A stretch of 34,434 nt of DNA from Deltaproteobacteria bacterium. Lineage in GTDB: Bacteria > Myxococcota_A > UBA796 > SXON01. Numbering within the stretch: the stretch's first letter is position 1; the number at the start of each line of letters is the position of its first letter. The notes beneath the pieces are model-generated. The model saw nothing but the letters and a program-made list of their open reading frames with translations, did no database searches and was not told the DNA's origin. The stretch covers positions 1 to 34,434 of the forward strand of contig VGRE01000011.1 in assembly GCA_016875435.1 (NCBI GenBank). The letters are read 5' to 3'. The position numbers were made by a program, and so were the translations under genes. Positions 14,529 through 23,071 of the stretch are shown piece by piece.

Positions 14529-14634
14529 CGGCCCGGAAAGTAGCACGGGCGCGCGGGGGTGGCGGACCCCATCTCTGGGCGGCTTCACCTAGGGGCGCTC
14601 AAGTGGTGTAGTCTCTGCCGGAGCACGGTCGGCC

Positions 14635-15945
14635 ATGCACTTCGTCGTCGTCGGAAACAGCATCGCTGGCATCGAGGCGGCGATCGCACTGCGCAACCGC
14701 GATGCCCACGCGAAAATCACCGTCGTCTCCTACGAGCACGACCATCCCTTCGCGCGCGTGGCGCTCATGTACATCTTCTGCGGCCAGATGCGGTTGCAGG
14801 ACACCGAGTTCTACGACCGCGAGCTGTACGCGCGCATGCGCTTCGAGCGAGTGCGCGACCTGGTCACCGGAGTGGACCCGGTCGCGAAACGTCTCAGCTT
14901 GAAGTCTGGAAGTTACCTCCATTACGACCGGCTGCTCCTGGCCGTCGGGAGCGTAGGCCGCCGGCTGCCGTGGCCCGGCGCCTATGACCAGCCGGGGATG
15001 CATCACTTCGTCACCCTTCCCGACCTCGAGGGGGTGAACGCCATGGCGAAGCCGGGGATGACCTGCGCGGTGGTGGGCGGCGGGCTCATCGGGGTGGAGA
15101 GCGCCGAGGTGCTTCACCTGCGTGGCTTGAAGGTGCATTTCCTCATCCGAGAACCATGGTATTTCCCGGTCGCCCTCGACAACGCGGAGGCCGAGGTGGT
15201 GGCCGCGCACATCCGGCATCACGGGCTCGACTGCCGCACCGCTACCCCGATCGACGGAATGGAGCGAAAAGGCGGGAAGATGGTCCTGAAGATGCCCGAC
15301 GAGGAGTTGCCGGTCGACTTCGTGGTGGGCGCCATCGGCGTCGTGCCGAACACGAAGTTCCTGGAGGGCAGCGGCATCGCGCTCACGCCGGGCGGCGCGA
15401 TCGACACCGCGGACAACCTCGAGTCGGTTTCGACCCCGGACGTCTTTGCCGCCGGCGACTGCGCGAACGTCACCTGGCCCGACGGCTCTCGGCGCCCCGA
15501 GCAGATCTGGTACACCTCGCGCGACCAGGGACGCGCCGCCGCGCGCGCCATGCTGGGCGACGACGTGAAGTACCGGCGGGGCACCTGGTACAACTCGGCG
15601 AAGTTCTTCGACATCGAGTACACCACCGCCGGCTTCATCCCCTTCGCCGCCAAGCCCCACAAGCACCAGGGGGTGGGCGCGCCTGGCGAGGAGGCCCACT
15701 GGCAAACGTGGTACCAGCAGGTGCCCGGCCAGGCGATCACGCAGCGAATCGTCTGCAAGGACGGGCGTTTCGTCGGCTTCAACGGCCTCGGCACCCGCTG
15801 GGATCACCAGGTGTTCATGCGCTGGATTCACGAGCGCCGGGCGCTCGACTGGGTGCTCGCCCACATGAACGAGGCGCGCTTCGACGAGGAGTTCGTCGAG
15901 CCCTTCCGCGTGTTGCCCAGCGCCACCCTCGTGGACGGAGCCTAA
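14635..15945 (+). CDS. FAD/NAD(P)-dependent pyridine nucleotide-disulfide-type oxidoreductase
   Basis: 436 residues. FVVVGNSIAGIEAA at the N-terminus is the FAD Rossmann motif. CAVVGGGLIGVESAEVLHLRG near 145 is the NAD(P)-binding one. STPDVFAAGDCANV near residue 270 is the second FAD-contact motif. The architecture matches NADH oxidase/ferredoxin reductase-like proteins of the class I disulfide reductase superfamily, without the CxxxxC active-site pair. The first third has one Cys in IFCGQM, so a CoA-disulfide-type Cys is possible. The C-terminal ~130 residues are a specific extension. The next gene starts 3 bp downstream and encodes a membrane Fe-S protein, so the pair is probably an NAD(P)H-to-iron-sulfur electron transfer unit (inference). 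Confidence 0.85.
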   Translation: MHFVVVGNSIAGIEAAIALRNRDAHAKITVVSYEHDHPFARVALMYIFCGQMRLQDTEFYDRELYARMRFERVRDLVTGVDPVAKRLSLKSGSYLHYDRLLLAVGSVGRRLPWPGAYDQPGMHHFVTLPDLEGVNAMAKPGMTCAVVGGGLIGVESAEVLHLRGLKVHFLIREPWYFPVALDNAEAEVVAAHIRHHGLDCRTATPIDGMERKGGKMVLKMPDEELPVDFVVGAIGVVPNTKFLEGSGIALTPGGAIDTADNLESVSTPDVFAAGDCANVTWPDGSRRPEQIWYTSRDQGRAAARAMLGDDVKYRRGTWYNSAKFFDIEYTTAGFIPFAAKPHKHQGVGAPGEEAHWQTWYQQVPGQAITQRIVCKDGRFVGFNGLGTRWDHQVFMRWIHERRALDWVLAHMNEARFDEEFVEPFRVLPSATLVDGA

Positions 15946-15948
15946 GCC

Positions 15949-17088
15949 ATGCAAGCCGGCCTGCTCGACACCCACCACAACGCCGTGTCTACCCGCCGCA
16001 GCCCGGCCTGGGTGGTCACTGGACTGCTCGTGGCCTTCTACCTGCTTCTCTACTTCGGGAAGGAGGACTACAACGCCACCGACGCGGCCGTTCGCTACGC
16101 GCGCGACCCGCTCAACCTGATGCTGGTGAAGCTCGGCTGGAAGCTCAACGACAACGGCAGCCTCTGGGTGTTCAACAAGTGGTACCTCTACGCCGGGCTC
16201 TACACGCTGGGCATGGCGGTGGGCGGCTACTTCATGCTGCGAAAGCATGGAAACTCGACGTACCACCGCTACCGCACCTACAGCCTCGTGGCGGTACAGG
16301 CGGTGCTGGGCCTCATGCTGCCGCTGGTGCTCGACTTCCTCGGGCGGCCCGCCTGGTACTTCAGCTACTTCTTCCCGCTGAAGTACGACCTGTTCTTCCC
16401 CTACAACATGGACCACATGCAGCCCACGGTGATGGCCTGGTTCATCGTGATGAGCTTCGTGGGCCTGCCCTTGCTCGTGTATTTCAAGGGCAAGCGCGTG
16501 TACTGCTCCTGGATCTGCGGCTGCGGCGGCCTGGCGGAGACCTTCGGCGACCCCTGGCGCCACCTCTCCGACAAGTCCTCTCGCGCCTGGCGCATCGAGC
16601 AAGTGAGCATTCACAGCGTGCTGTTCGCGGCCTTCGCGATGCTGGGCCTGGTGATCGCCGACGGGCTGGCGCCCGAGGGGCACGCCATCCACAACTTCGC
16701 CAACAGCTACAAGGGCATGTACTCCCTGGCCATTGGCTCGATCTTCTCCGGCGTGCTCGGGACGGGCCTGTACCCGGTGGGTGGCACCCGCGTGTGGTGC
16801 CGCTTCGGCTGCCCGATGGCGGCGATGCTGGGCCTCATCCAGAAGTTCGGCCGCTTTCGCATCGCGGTGAAGAAGGACATGTGCATCAGCTGCGGCAACT
16901 GCTCGACCTACTGCGAGATGGGGATCGACGTGCGCAGCTACGCCATGCAGAACCGTGACATCAAGCGGGCGAGCTGTGTGGGCTGCGGGATGTGTGCCCA
17001 CGTGTGCCCGCGCGGGGTGTTGCAGCTGGTCACGCGGCGCGACGCGGGGCCGGGGCAGCACACCCAGGAGTGGACGGTCGATCTCTAG
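15949..17088 (+). CDS. Membrane 4Fe-4S protein, NapH/NosR/CcoG-like
   Basis: 379 residues. About six hydrophobic helices are visible (WVVTGLLVAFYLLLYF near 20-36, WYLYAGLYTLGMAVGGYFML, VQAVLGLMLPLVLDFL, AWFIVMSFVGLPLLVYF, VLFAAFAMLGLVIADGL and MYSLAIGSIFSGVLGTG). Two Cys clusters typical of the NapH/NosR family lie at the membrane surface: CSWICGCGGLAE and CRFGCPMAA. Two ferredoxin-type 4Fe-4S motifs follow near the C-terminus: CISCGNCSTYC and CVGCGMCAHVCP. It should pass electrons between a quinone or periplasmic partner and the co-transcribed FAD oxidoreductase. The closeness of the two genes and the lack of nitrate or nitrous-oxide reductase genes suggest a different acceptor. The substrate is not inferable. 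Confidence 0.85.
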   Translation: MQAGLLDTHHNAVSTRRSPAWVVTGLLVAFYLLLYFGKEDYNATDAAVRYARDPLNLMLVKLGWKLNDNGSLWVFNKWYLYAGLYTLGMAVGGYFMLRKHGNSTYHRYRTYSLVAVQAVLGLMLPLVLDFLGRPAWYFSYFFPLKYDLFFPYNMDHMQPTVMAWFIVMSFVGLPLLVYFKGKRVYCSWICGCGGLAETFGDPWRHLSDKSSRAWRIEQVSIHSVLFAAFAMLGLVIADGLAPEGHAIHNFANSYKGMYSLAIGSIFSGVLGTGLYPVGGTRVWCRFGCPMAAMLGLIQKFGRFRIAVKKDMCISCGNCSTYCEMGIDVRSYAMQNRDIKRASCVGCGMCAHVCPRGVLQLVTRRDAGPGQHTQEWTVDL

Positions 17089-17362
17089 GTGTCGGGCCTT
17101 GGGGGCTCCTACACGGAGTCGCCTTCGCTCCCCCCGCCGGCCACCCTCCTGGCCGACTCGGCGACCGCCGCGATTTTCCGGCTGCCGCTGACCAGGCAGC
17201 CGGCCAGCGGCTCGGCGCTGCCGTCATCGAGGCGCATGTGCGCCAGATCGGGACACGAGGGCCCCGGCGCAGGGGCGCGTCCTGATCGAACAAAATCGTG
17301 GCGGCAGGGGTTCGAACGATCCCGCGGGTCCCTTCCGTCGTACCCCGCAGCACGGAGAGTTC
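17089..17362. other. Intergenic segment with hairpins, possible interspersed repeat or gene remnant
   Basis: 274 bp between the Fe-S protein and the Ser/Thr kinase. It contains GGCCA at 17139-17143 paired with TGGCC at 17150-17154, and a G5/C5-flanked segment at 17101-17133 that could fold. There is no T-run, so it is not a typical terminator. On the minus strand a short frame ending at 17109 reads protein-like (MRLDDGSAEPLAG, then RKIAAVAESARRV). This could be a remnant, but no full gene is supported. The kinase promoter must lie here; I see no clear -35/-10. Confidence 0.3.
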
Positions 17363-18568
17363 ATGCCCCCTTCGCCGCAACGCGCCGTCCCCCTCCCCCA
17401 TGGCAGTTCGTTCGGCCACCCGGCCGCCGTCGGCGTTCTGACTGACGAGAACGATGCGCTGGGTCAGGTGATCGATGGGCGCTACCGGATCACTGGCCTC
17501 ATCGCGAAGGGAGGCATGGCCAGGGTCTTCTGCGCCGAGCAGTTCGCGATGTGTCGTCGCGTGGCGATCAAGGTGATGGACGCCAGCGGCGCCCGCGACG
17601 TGGACCGGGAGGTCCACAGGCGCTTCCAGCGCGAGGTCGACGCGTGCAGCCGCCTGTCGCACCCCAACATCGTGCGGGTGTACGACCACGGCACCTGGGG
17701 GCCCGACAAGCTCTACCTGGTGATGGAGTACCTCCCGGGCCGGACCCTGCACGACGCGCTACGCGCCGGGCCGATGCCGGGCGCGCGCCTGCTCAGCATC
17801 GTGCGGCAGGTGGCGATGGCCCTTCGCGAGGCGCACGCTCACGGGCTGGTGCATCGCGACATCAAGCCGGCCAACGTGATGCTCGTCGACGAGGGTGACG
17901 GGACCGACTTCGTGAAGGTGGTCGACTTCGGGCTGGTGAGGAACGTGGATCTCGACGACGGGTTCACGAGCGTCGGGAGCGTGGCCGGCTCGCCGTCGTA
18001 CATGTCGCCGGAGCAGATCTGCGGCGAGGCAGTCGACCACCGCAGTGACATCTACAGCCTGGGCGTCGTGCTCTATCGCGGCGTCCGGGGGCAGCCGCCG
18101 TTCGCGGGGAGCGACGCGGACGCCGTGCTCTGGGGCCACATCAACGAGCCGGTACCGCCGTTGTCGCCGACGCTCCCGGCGCTGGTCGACTACCCCGGCC
18201 TCGACGCGGTGATCGCGCGCTGCCTCAACAAGTCGCCGGCCGACCGCTTCCAGAGCATGGACGAGCTGCTCCGGGCGCTGCTCGAGTTGGAGCGGGTCGA
18301 CCAGGGCGCCGCCCCGTCGCCGGGTGAGATCGAGACCGTCGAGCTCCCGATCAGGGCGGCCACGCCGCCCCTGCCGGTGCGCCGCCCGGCCCGCGGCGAG
18401 ACCCTCTCTGGGTGGGTGCTCCTCCTGGCGCTGACCGCGTCGCTCGGCGCCGTGGCGAGCGCGATGGCGGTGTTCGGTTTCCTCGTTGGCCTCGGCCTGT
18501 GCGCCAGCGCCGACCTGGCTCATAGGCCGCTGGAGCTTCTCCCGCTGTCGAACAGCGTCGTCTGGTAG
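17363..18568 (+). CDS. Hanks-type Ser/Thr protein kinase with C-terminal membrane helices
   Basis: 401 residues, PknB-like. The kinase domain spans about 40-310: glycine loop LIAKGGMARVF (47-57), catalytic Lys70 in VAIKVMD, HRDIKPANVML with Asp166, DFGLVR with Asp188, and activation/APE-like segment GSPSYMSPEQ. All catalytic residues are present, so it should be active. A Pro-rich linker is followed by a hydrophobic region at about 351-383 and a short tail. The kinase domain is therefore cytoplasmic and membrane-anchored with almost no external sensor. The ATG at 17363 has GGAG upstream. The last 49 bp overlap the 3' end of the convergent ABC1-kinase gene. Substrates are unknown. Confidence 0.93.
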   Translation: MPPSPQRAVPLPHGSSFGHPAAVGVLTDENDALGQVIDGRYRITGLIAKGGMARVFCAEQFAMCRRVAIKVMDASGARDVDREVHRRFQREVDACSRLSHPNIVRVYDHGTWGPDKLYLVMEYLPGRTLHDALRAGPMPGARLLSIVRQVAMALREAHAHGLVHRDIKPANVMLVDEGDGTDFVKVVDFGLVRNVDLDDGFTSVGSVAGSPSYMSPEQICGEAVDHRSDIYSLGVVLYRGVRGQPPFAGSDADAVLWGHINEPVPPLSPTLPALVDYPGLDAVIARCLNKSPADRFQSMDELLRALLELERVDQGAAPSPGEIETVELPIRAATPPLPVRRPARGETLSGWVLLLALTASLGAVASAMAVFGFLVGLGLCASADLAHRPLELLPLSNSVVW

Positions 18569-19845
18569 CTCTCGCGCAACAGTTCCCCCCAGTCGTAGCT
18601 GGGCTTGAGTTGCTTGTTGATCGAGTAGATGCCGCCCAGCGCGCGGTGCAGGAACACCAGTTCCTGCGGGGCGCGTAGGGTTGGGTTGACCATCACCCGC
18701 GGCATGGCGCGGGTGATCTGCTCGTGGGCGTCGTCCTCGGGGCCACCCACGGTGTAGTCGCCGCCGCGGAAGGGCACCCCGATGGCACGACAGAGCGTCC
18801 ACAGGGCGTCTTCCGCGTTGGCGTCACGGCGAGCGAGCGCGCCCATGCCGAGCGCGTGCTCCATGACGCGCTCCTTGTCGCCCACCTTCGTGTACCAGGC
18901 GCAGCCGCCGTAGTGAGCCACCCACTCCAGGTCGAAGTACCGGACGCAGCCGAAGTCGATCAGGCCGATCCGCCCGTCGGGCATGAACAGGTAGTTCCCC
19001 GGGTGGGGATCGGCGTGGCAGGCGCGGTGCCAATAGAACAAGTGGAAGAAGGTACGCGCGAGGCGGACCCCGGCCGCCTGCCGTGCCGCCGCCGTGGAGG
19101 TGGCGATGAATTGCGACAGAGGGCGACCGGAGAGCCGCTCCAGGGTGAGCACCCGGCCGGTACACCAGCCCTCGTGGACCCGGGGGACGATCACGCCCTC
19201 CTCGCCCGCCAGCAGGCGACGGAAGGCGATGGTGTTCTCCGCCTCCTTCCGGTAGTCGATCTCCTCGGCGAGGCGGGCGTCGATCTCGTCGAACCAGGCG
19301 TCGATCTCTTCCTTCGGTCGCCTCAGGAAGCGCCCGCCCACCAGCATCGCCTTGAGCGCCGCGAGGTCGCTGTGGATGGCCTCCTCCACGCCCGCGTGGA
19401 GCACCTTGACCACCACCTCCTGCCCGTCCTTGAGCTGGGCGGCGTGGACCTGGCCGAGGGAGGCGGTGCCGAGCGGCTCGGGGTCGAGGCGGGCGAAGAG
19501 GCTCTCGGTGGCGCCCCCGAGCTCGGCCTCGATGCGCGACTTCACCTGCTCGAAGGGAACAGGCACCGCCTTGTCGTGCAGGCGCCCCAGCACGGCGCGG
19601 GCGTCGGCGGGCAGGTCGAGGCTGTCGGCCACCTGGGCCACCGCCTGCCCCACCTTCATCGCCGCGCCCTTGAGCGCGCCGAGGTTGTCGACGATGCGCT
19701 CGGCGTTCTCGAGGTGCAACTTGCGCATCGAGGACTTGCGCGACTCCTCGCCCTGGAACAGGCCCGCCACCTGCTGGCCGAGGTAGCTGCCGCTCACCCG
19801 GGTGGTGAGGGTGCCGAGTTTGGCGATGCGGCCGAGCTTGCTCAT
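18520..19845 (-). CDS. ABC1/AarF/UbiB-family atypical kinase
   Basis: 441 residues. Family landmarks: the KxGQ motif MKVGQAVAQ at residues 63-71, the Ala-rich nucleotide loop GTASLGQVHAAQL, EEIDYRKEAENTI (conserved ExD), HADPHPGNYLF and LIDFGCV. UbiB/ADCK proteins are atypical ATPases/kinases that support isoprenoid quinone synthesis or lipid transport. The C-terminal membrane helices of classical UbiB are not evident, so this is probably one of the broader ABC1 clade members seen in such genomes. Its ATG is 16 bp from the stop of the IPT/TIG lipoprotein gene upstream on the same strand, suggesting one transcript. Confidence 0.9.
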   Translation of the reverse strand: MSKLGRIAKLGTLTTRVSGSYLGQQVAGLFQGEESRKSSMRKLHLENAERIVDNLGALKGAAMKVGQAVAQVADSLDLPADARAVLGRLHDKAVPVPFEQVKSRIEAELGGATESLFARLDPEPLGTASLGQVHAAQLKDGQEVVVKVLHAGVEEAIHSDLAALKAMLVGGRFLRRPKEEIDAWFDEIDARLAEEIDYRKEAENTIAFRRLLAGEEGVIVPRVHEGWCTGRVLTLERLSGRPLSQFIATSTAAARQAAGVRLARTFFHLFYWHRACHADPHPGNYLFMPDGRIGLIDFGCVRYFDLEWVAHYGGCAWYTKVGDKERVMEHALGMGALARRDANAEDALWTLCRAIGVPFRGGDYTVGGPEDDAHEQITRAMPRVMVNPTLRAPQELVFLHRALGGIYSINKQLKPSYDWGELLRESYQTTLFDSGRSSSGL

Positions 19846-19863
19846 GGGCCGCCGCGCCTAACC

Positions 19864-21030
19864 TCACTCCACGGTGCAGATGCCCGGATCGTCGTAGCCG
19901 TCGCCGCTGCCGCCGTAGTTACAGGCGTCGCCGCCGAGATCGCACACCGTGAACGACAGCTCGTAGTCGGCCGAGGCGCGCACCGCGTAGTCGTAGGTGC
20001 CCGCGGCTGCCGGGGCGAGGAAGTTGCCCATGTACTCGTCGTTGGCGAGGTCGCCCTGGCTCAGGCCGTCGGTATCCACGTTGTAGTCCATGGGGTACCA
20101 GGCCCAGGAGGCGTCGGTCTCCGGGTCGGTGCCGGCCTTGCCCACGCCCACGTACATCGTCACCCCCTCGCCCTGGCCCTCGCCCTGGGTCACGCCGTAC
20201 TGGTAGATCCACGCGTAGATCGGCTCTGACTCGGTCCCAGCGGCTGCGGTGGTGCTGCACGGCCACTGCACGTGGCAGTAGTCCACGTCGATCTCGATGT
20301 CGGCGGGCGATACCTCGATGCTGCCGTAGGTGCCGCTGGAGGTGGTGCAGGTGGTCCACTCGCCGTAGTCCACGCGGAAGCGGAAGCTGAACTCGCTCTG
20401 GCCCACGTCTTCCATGTAGAAGCTGTCGGTGTACACGTCGGCGTTGCCGTCGGAACTTGCGTAGTACACGGTTTCCCAGATCCAGCTGTCGGGATCGGTC
20501 CCCGCGTCGCCGTGGCCCACCTGGCCGTCGATGCCGGGGCCCTCGCCGTCGCCATCGGTGCGGCCCAGGACCGTCACCGACGCGCTCAGGTCCTCGGTGT
20601 AGTCGTAGGCTTCCATGGCGAGCGAGGTGGGCTCCAGGAGCAGGCAGCCGTCGATGACGGCGGGCGGGTCGCCGGTGTCTTCCGGGGCGGTGTCCACCAC
20701 CTCGGGGAGGTAGGTGAAGGCGGCGGTGGCCTGCCCGGCCGGGTCGTCGACCGTCAACTGCACCTCGCCGGTGCCCGGCGGCGTGACGCACAGCATCTCG
20801 GTGGACGACAAGAACGTGGTGCTGGCGCAGCTCGTGCCGCCCACGGCGACGCTCGACCCGGTGGTGAAGGACTGGCCGGTCACCCGGACCAGCGTGCCGC
20901 CGGCCTCGGGGCCCTCGGCGGGGTCGAGGTTGTCGATGGCGAGGCCCTGGTCGACTGGCTCGCCGCTGTCGACGGGCGGGTTGACGATGTCGCCGCCGCA
21001 GGCAGCAAGGGCGAACAGGAGCACGCGCAT
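19864..21030 (-). CDS. IPT/TIG-domain lipoprotein
   Basis: 388 residues from the ATG at 21030 (an in-frame ATG at 21042 is an alternative). MRVLLFALAAC is a short lipoprotein signal with lipobox LAAC. Residues about 30-105 are an IPT/TIG immunoglobulin-like domain: IDNLDPAEGPEAGGTLVRVTG, given in part, then VQLTVDDPAGQATAAFTY. The rest is a beta-rich, Asp/Tyr/Trp-rich domain of unknown type with several Cys pairs (WTTCTTSSG, YCHVQWPC, VCDLGGDACNY). It is likely displayed on the outer membrane or secreted. It lies upstream of the ABC1-kinase gene on the same strand with an 18-bp gap. No enzymatic motif is seen. Confidence 0.8.
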   Translation of the reverse strand: MRVLLFALAACGGDIVNPPVDSGEPVDQGLAIDNLDPAEGPEAGGTLVRVTGQSFTTGSSVAVGGTSCASTTFLSSTEMLCVTPPGTGEVQLTVDDPAGQATAAFTYLPEVVDTAPEDTGDPPAVIDGCLLLEPTSLAMEAYDYTEDLSASVTVLGRTDGDGEGPGIDGQVGHGDAGTDPDSWIWETVYYASSDGNADVYTDSFYMEDVGQSEFSFRFRVDYGEWTTCTTSSGTYGSIEVSPADIEIDVDYCHVQWPCSTTAAAGTESEPIYAWIYQYGVTQGEGQGEGVTMYVGVGKAGTDPETDASWAWYPMDYNVDTDGLSQGDLANDEYMGNFLAPAAAGTYDYAVRASADYELSFTVCDLGGDACNYGGSGDGYDDPGICTVE

Positions 21031-21250
21031 GGGGGCGAGCATAGCCGGAGGGCGCGGCGGGGGCGCGGGGCGCCCCCCGCGGTCGTTTCGACTCGGGGAC
21101 ACCGGTGCCGAGCCGGGGGCGCCGACGACCTGGACGCCACCTGCAACCTCGACGGCGTGGCCTCCTTCACCTGCGACGTGACCACCGCCGCCTGCGAGTG
21201 ACGGCGGTGCGACCTGCGGCCCACCCGCCCTCGGCGGCATACTTGGCGCC

Positions 21251-23065
21251 GTGCTCACCTTCCTCCTCCTCGGCTGCCCCCCGCCCGGCGACACCGGCGT
21301 CACGCCCGCGCCGAGCTTGCCCGAGGGCATCACCGCCACCTTCACCTGCGACGGCGCCGCGCTGGACTACAGCGAGAGCGCGCCCGCTCACGTCGAGGCC
21401 ACCGAGCTGTGGGGCCTCTCCGAGGTGCGGGGCGTGGTGTACATCGCTCCCGACCTCGACGGCGACGGCTACGCCGACCTGATCGCGAGCGAGAGCCCCA
21501 CCGACGCCCGCGACGACGTGGACGAGGGCATCTACTACCACCGGGTGATGATGAACCGCGAGCAAGACGGCCGCCGCGTGTTCGTCGATGCCACCGTGGA
21601 GAGCGGGCTCATCACCAACCGCGAGGGCGGCGTCGGCACCGCGCACGACTGGTACATCGCCGGCGACGTCGACAACGACGGCGACCTCGACATCTACGCC
21701 GGCCGCTACCACGACGAGTCCGAGGCCGACACCACCGGCGACCGCAACGCGCTCTACCTCAACGACGGCACCGGCCACTTCACCATGGCCACGGCGAGCG
21801 GCCTCGAGATGGAAGACGCCTACCCCTCGGCCGGCGGCTCCTTCGCCGACGTGGACGGCGACGGCCACGCCGACCTGTGGCTGGTGGGCTGGTACAAGGA
21901 CTACGGCGGCAGCTACGACAGCGCCCAGCCCCAACTCTACATGGGCAACGGCGACGGCACCTTCACCAATGTCACCGAAGACAGCGGCCTGGAACTCAAG
22001 TCCTCGGCGCAGACCGGAAACTACCTCGAGCGGGGGCGGCGCCGCCCCGGCTTTGGCGCCACCGCGTGCGACGTGACCGGCGACGGGCTCGCCGAGCTGA
22101 TCCAGAGCAGCTACGGTCGCGCCTGGAACCTGATCTGGACGCACGACGGCAACGACTGGGTGGAGTACGGCGAGGCGGCTGGCGTCGACATGGACGACAA
22201 TCGCGACTACACCGACAACCTCTGGTACGCCTGCTACTGCGACACCCATAGCTGCGACCCCGCGCCGACTGCCAGTTGCGGGGGCGCCTTTCCCGACGAC
22301 TACTGGACGCCCGGCTTCGACGACCAGGACGCCCGCCTCGGCGGCAACACCTTCACCACCATGTGTGGCGACATCGACAACGACGGCGATCTCGACCTGA
22401 TGCACACCGAGATCGCGCACATGTGGGCGGGCCAGTCGAGCGACCCGTCGGAGCTGCTCGTCAACGACGGCACCGGGATGTTCACCCGCCTCGACCGCGC
22501 AGTCAGCGGCATCGCCCGCGATCGTCCCACCCGTCGCGACTGGAACGAGGGCGATCTCTACGGCGCCTTCTGGGACTACGACAACGACGGGTGGAAAGAC
22601 GTGCTCATCGTCACCACCGACTACGAGGACACCCAGCTCTACGCCTTTCGCAACCTGGGCGACAACCAGTTCGAGGACGTGTCGACCGCCGCAGGCCTCG
22701 ACCAGGAGTGGCCCAACGGGGCGGCCATCGCCGACTTCGACCGCGACGGCGACCTCGATCTCGTCACCGGCAGCAGCAACGCGCGCAGCGGCTCGCCCTG
22801 GGATGCGCACTACGCGCACTTCCACGAGAACCGCCTCGGGGGCAGCGCCCTGCGCATCGAGGGCGCCGCCATCGGCACCCGCGTGGAGGTCGACGCTGCC
22901 GGAGTCACGCAGACCTTCGAGGTGTCGGGCGGCTATGGCCACTGGGGCATGTTCCACGACCAGGCCGTGCACGTGGGCCTCGACGGCGAGTGCGCCGTCG
23001 ACGCGATTCGATTCACCCCCGCGGGGGGACAAACCACAACCGTCGGCCCGCTCTCGGGCTCCTGA
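21251..23065 (+). CDS. CRTAC1-like lipoprotein with FG-GAP/VCBS repeats and ASPIC/UnbV C-terminus
   Basis: 604 residues from a GTG start. MLTFLLLGC is a minimal lipoprotein signal (Cys9). Several FG-GAP-like calcium loops follow: DLDGDGYADLI, DVDNDGDLDIYAG, DVDGDGHADLWLV, DIDNDGDLDLMHT, DYDNDGWKDVLIV and DFDRDGDLDLVTG. These form a beta-propeller of the integrin-alpha/CRTAC1 type. Between them is the LYLNDGTGHFT-like 'note' segment usual in CRTAC1 proteins. The C-terminal ~70 residues (GTRVEVDAAGVTQTFEVSGG, then VHVGLDGECAVDAIRF) match the ASPIC/UnbV domain. The role is probably surface binding or adhesion. It heads a plus-strand set with the next two genes. Confidence 0.88.
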   Translation: MLTFLLLGCPPPGDTGVTPAPSLPEGITATFTCDGAALDYSESAPAHVEATELWGLSEVRGVVYIAPDLDGDGYADLIASESPTDARDDVDEGIYYHRVMMNREQDGRRVFVDATVESGLITNREGGVGTAHDWYIAGDVDNDGDLDIYAGRYHDESEADTTGDRNALYLNDGTGHFTMATASGLEMEDAYPSAGGSFADVDGDGHADLWLVGWYKDYGGSYDSAQPQLYMGNGDGTFTNVTEDSGLELKSSAQTGNYLERGRRRPGFGATACDVTGDGLAELIQSSYGRAWNLIWTHDGNDWVEYGEAAGVDMDDNRDYTDNLWYACYCDTHSCDPAPTASCGGAFPDDYWTPGFDDQDARLGGNTFTTMCGDIDNDGDLDLMHTEIAHMWAGQSSDPSELLVNDGTGMFTRLDRAVSGIARDRPTRRDWNEGDLYGAFWDYDNDGWKDVLIVTTDYEDTQLYAFRNLGDNQFEDVSTAAGLDQEWPNGAAIADFDRDGDLDLVTGSSNARSGSPWDAHYAHFHENRLGGSALRIEGAAIGTRVEVDAAGVTQTFEVSGGYGHWGMFHDQAVHVGLDGECAVDAIRFTPAGGQTTTVGPLSGS

Positions 23066-23071
23066 GGAAGA

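Noticed and set aside
17300-17330. GGGGTTCGAACGATCCC, which resembles the T-arm of a tRNA
   Set aside because: No acceptor, D-arm or anticodon stem can be built around it, and the T-loop spacing is wrong.
21112-21201. Plus-strand tail reading DDLDATCNLDGVASFTCDV and ending TTAACE at a TGA
   Set aside because: It looks protein-like and could be a remnant of a Cys-rich lipoprotein. But there is no start or upstream part, and the frame continues antisense through the IPT/TIG gene, so it is not annotated as a feature.
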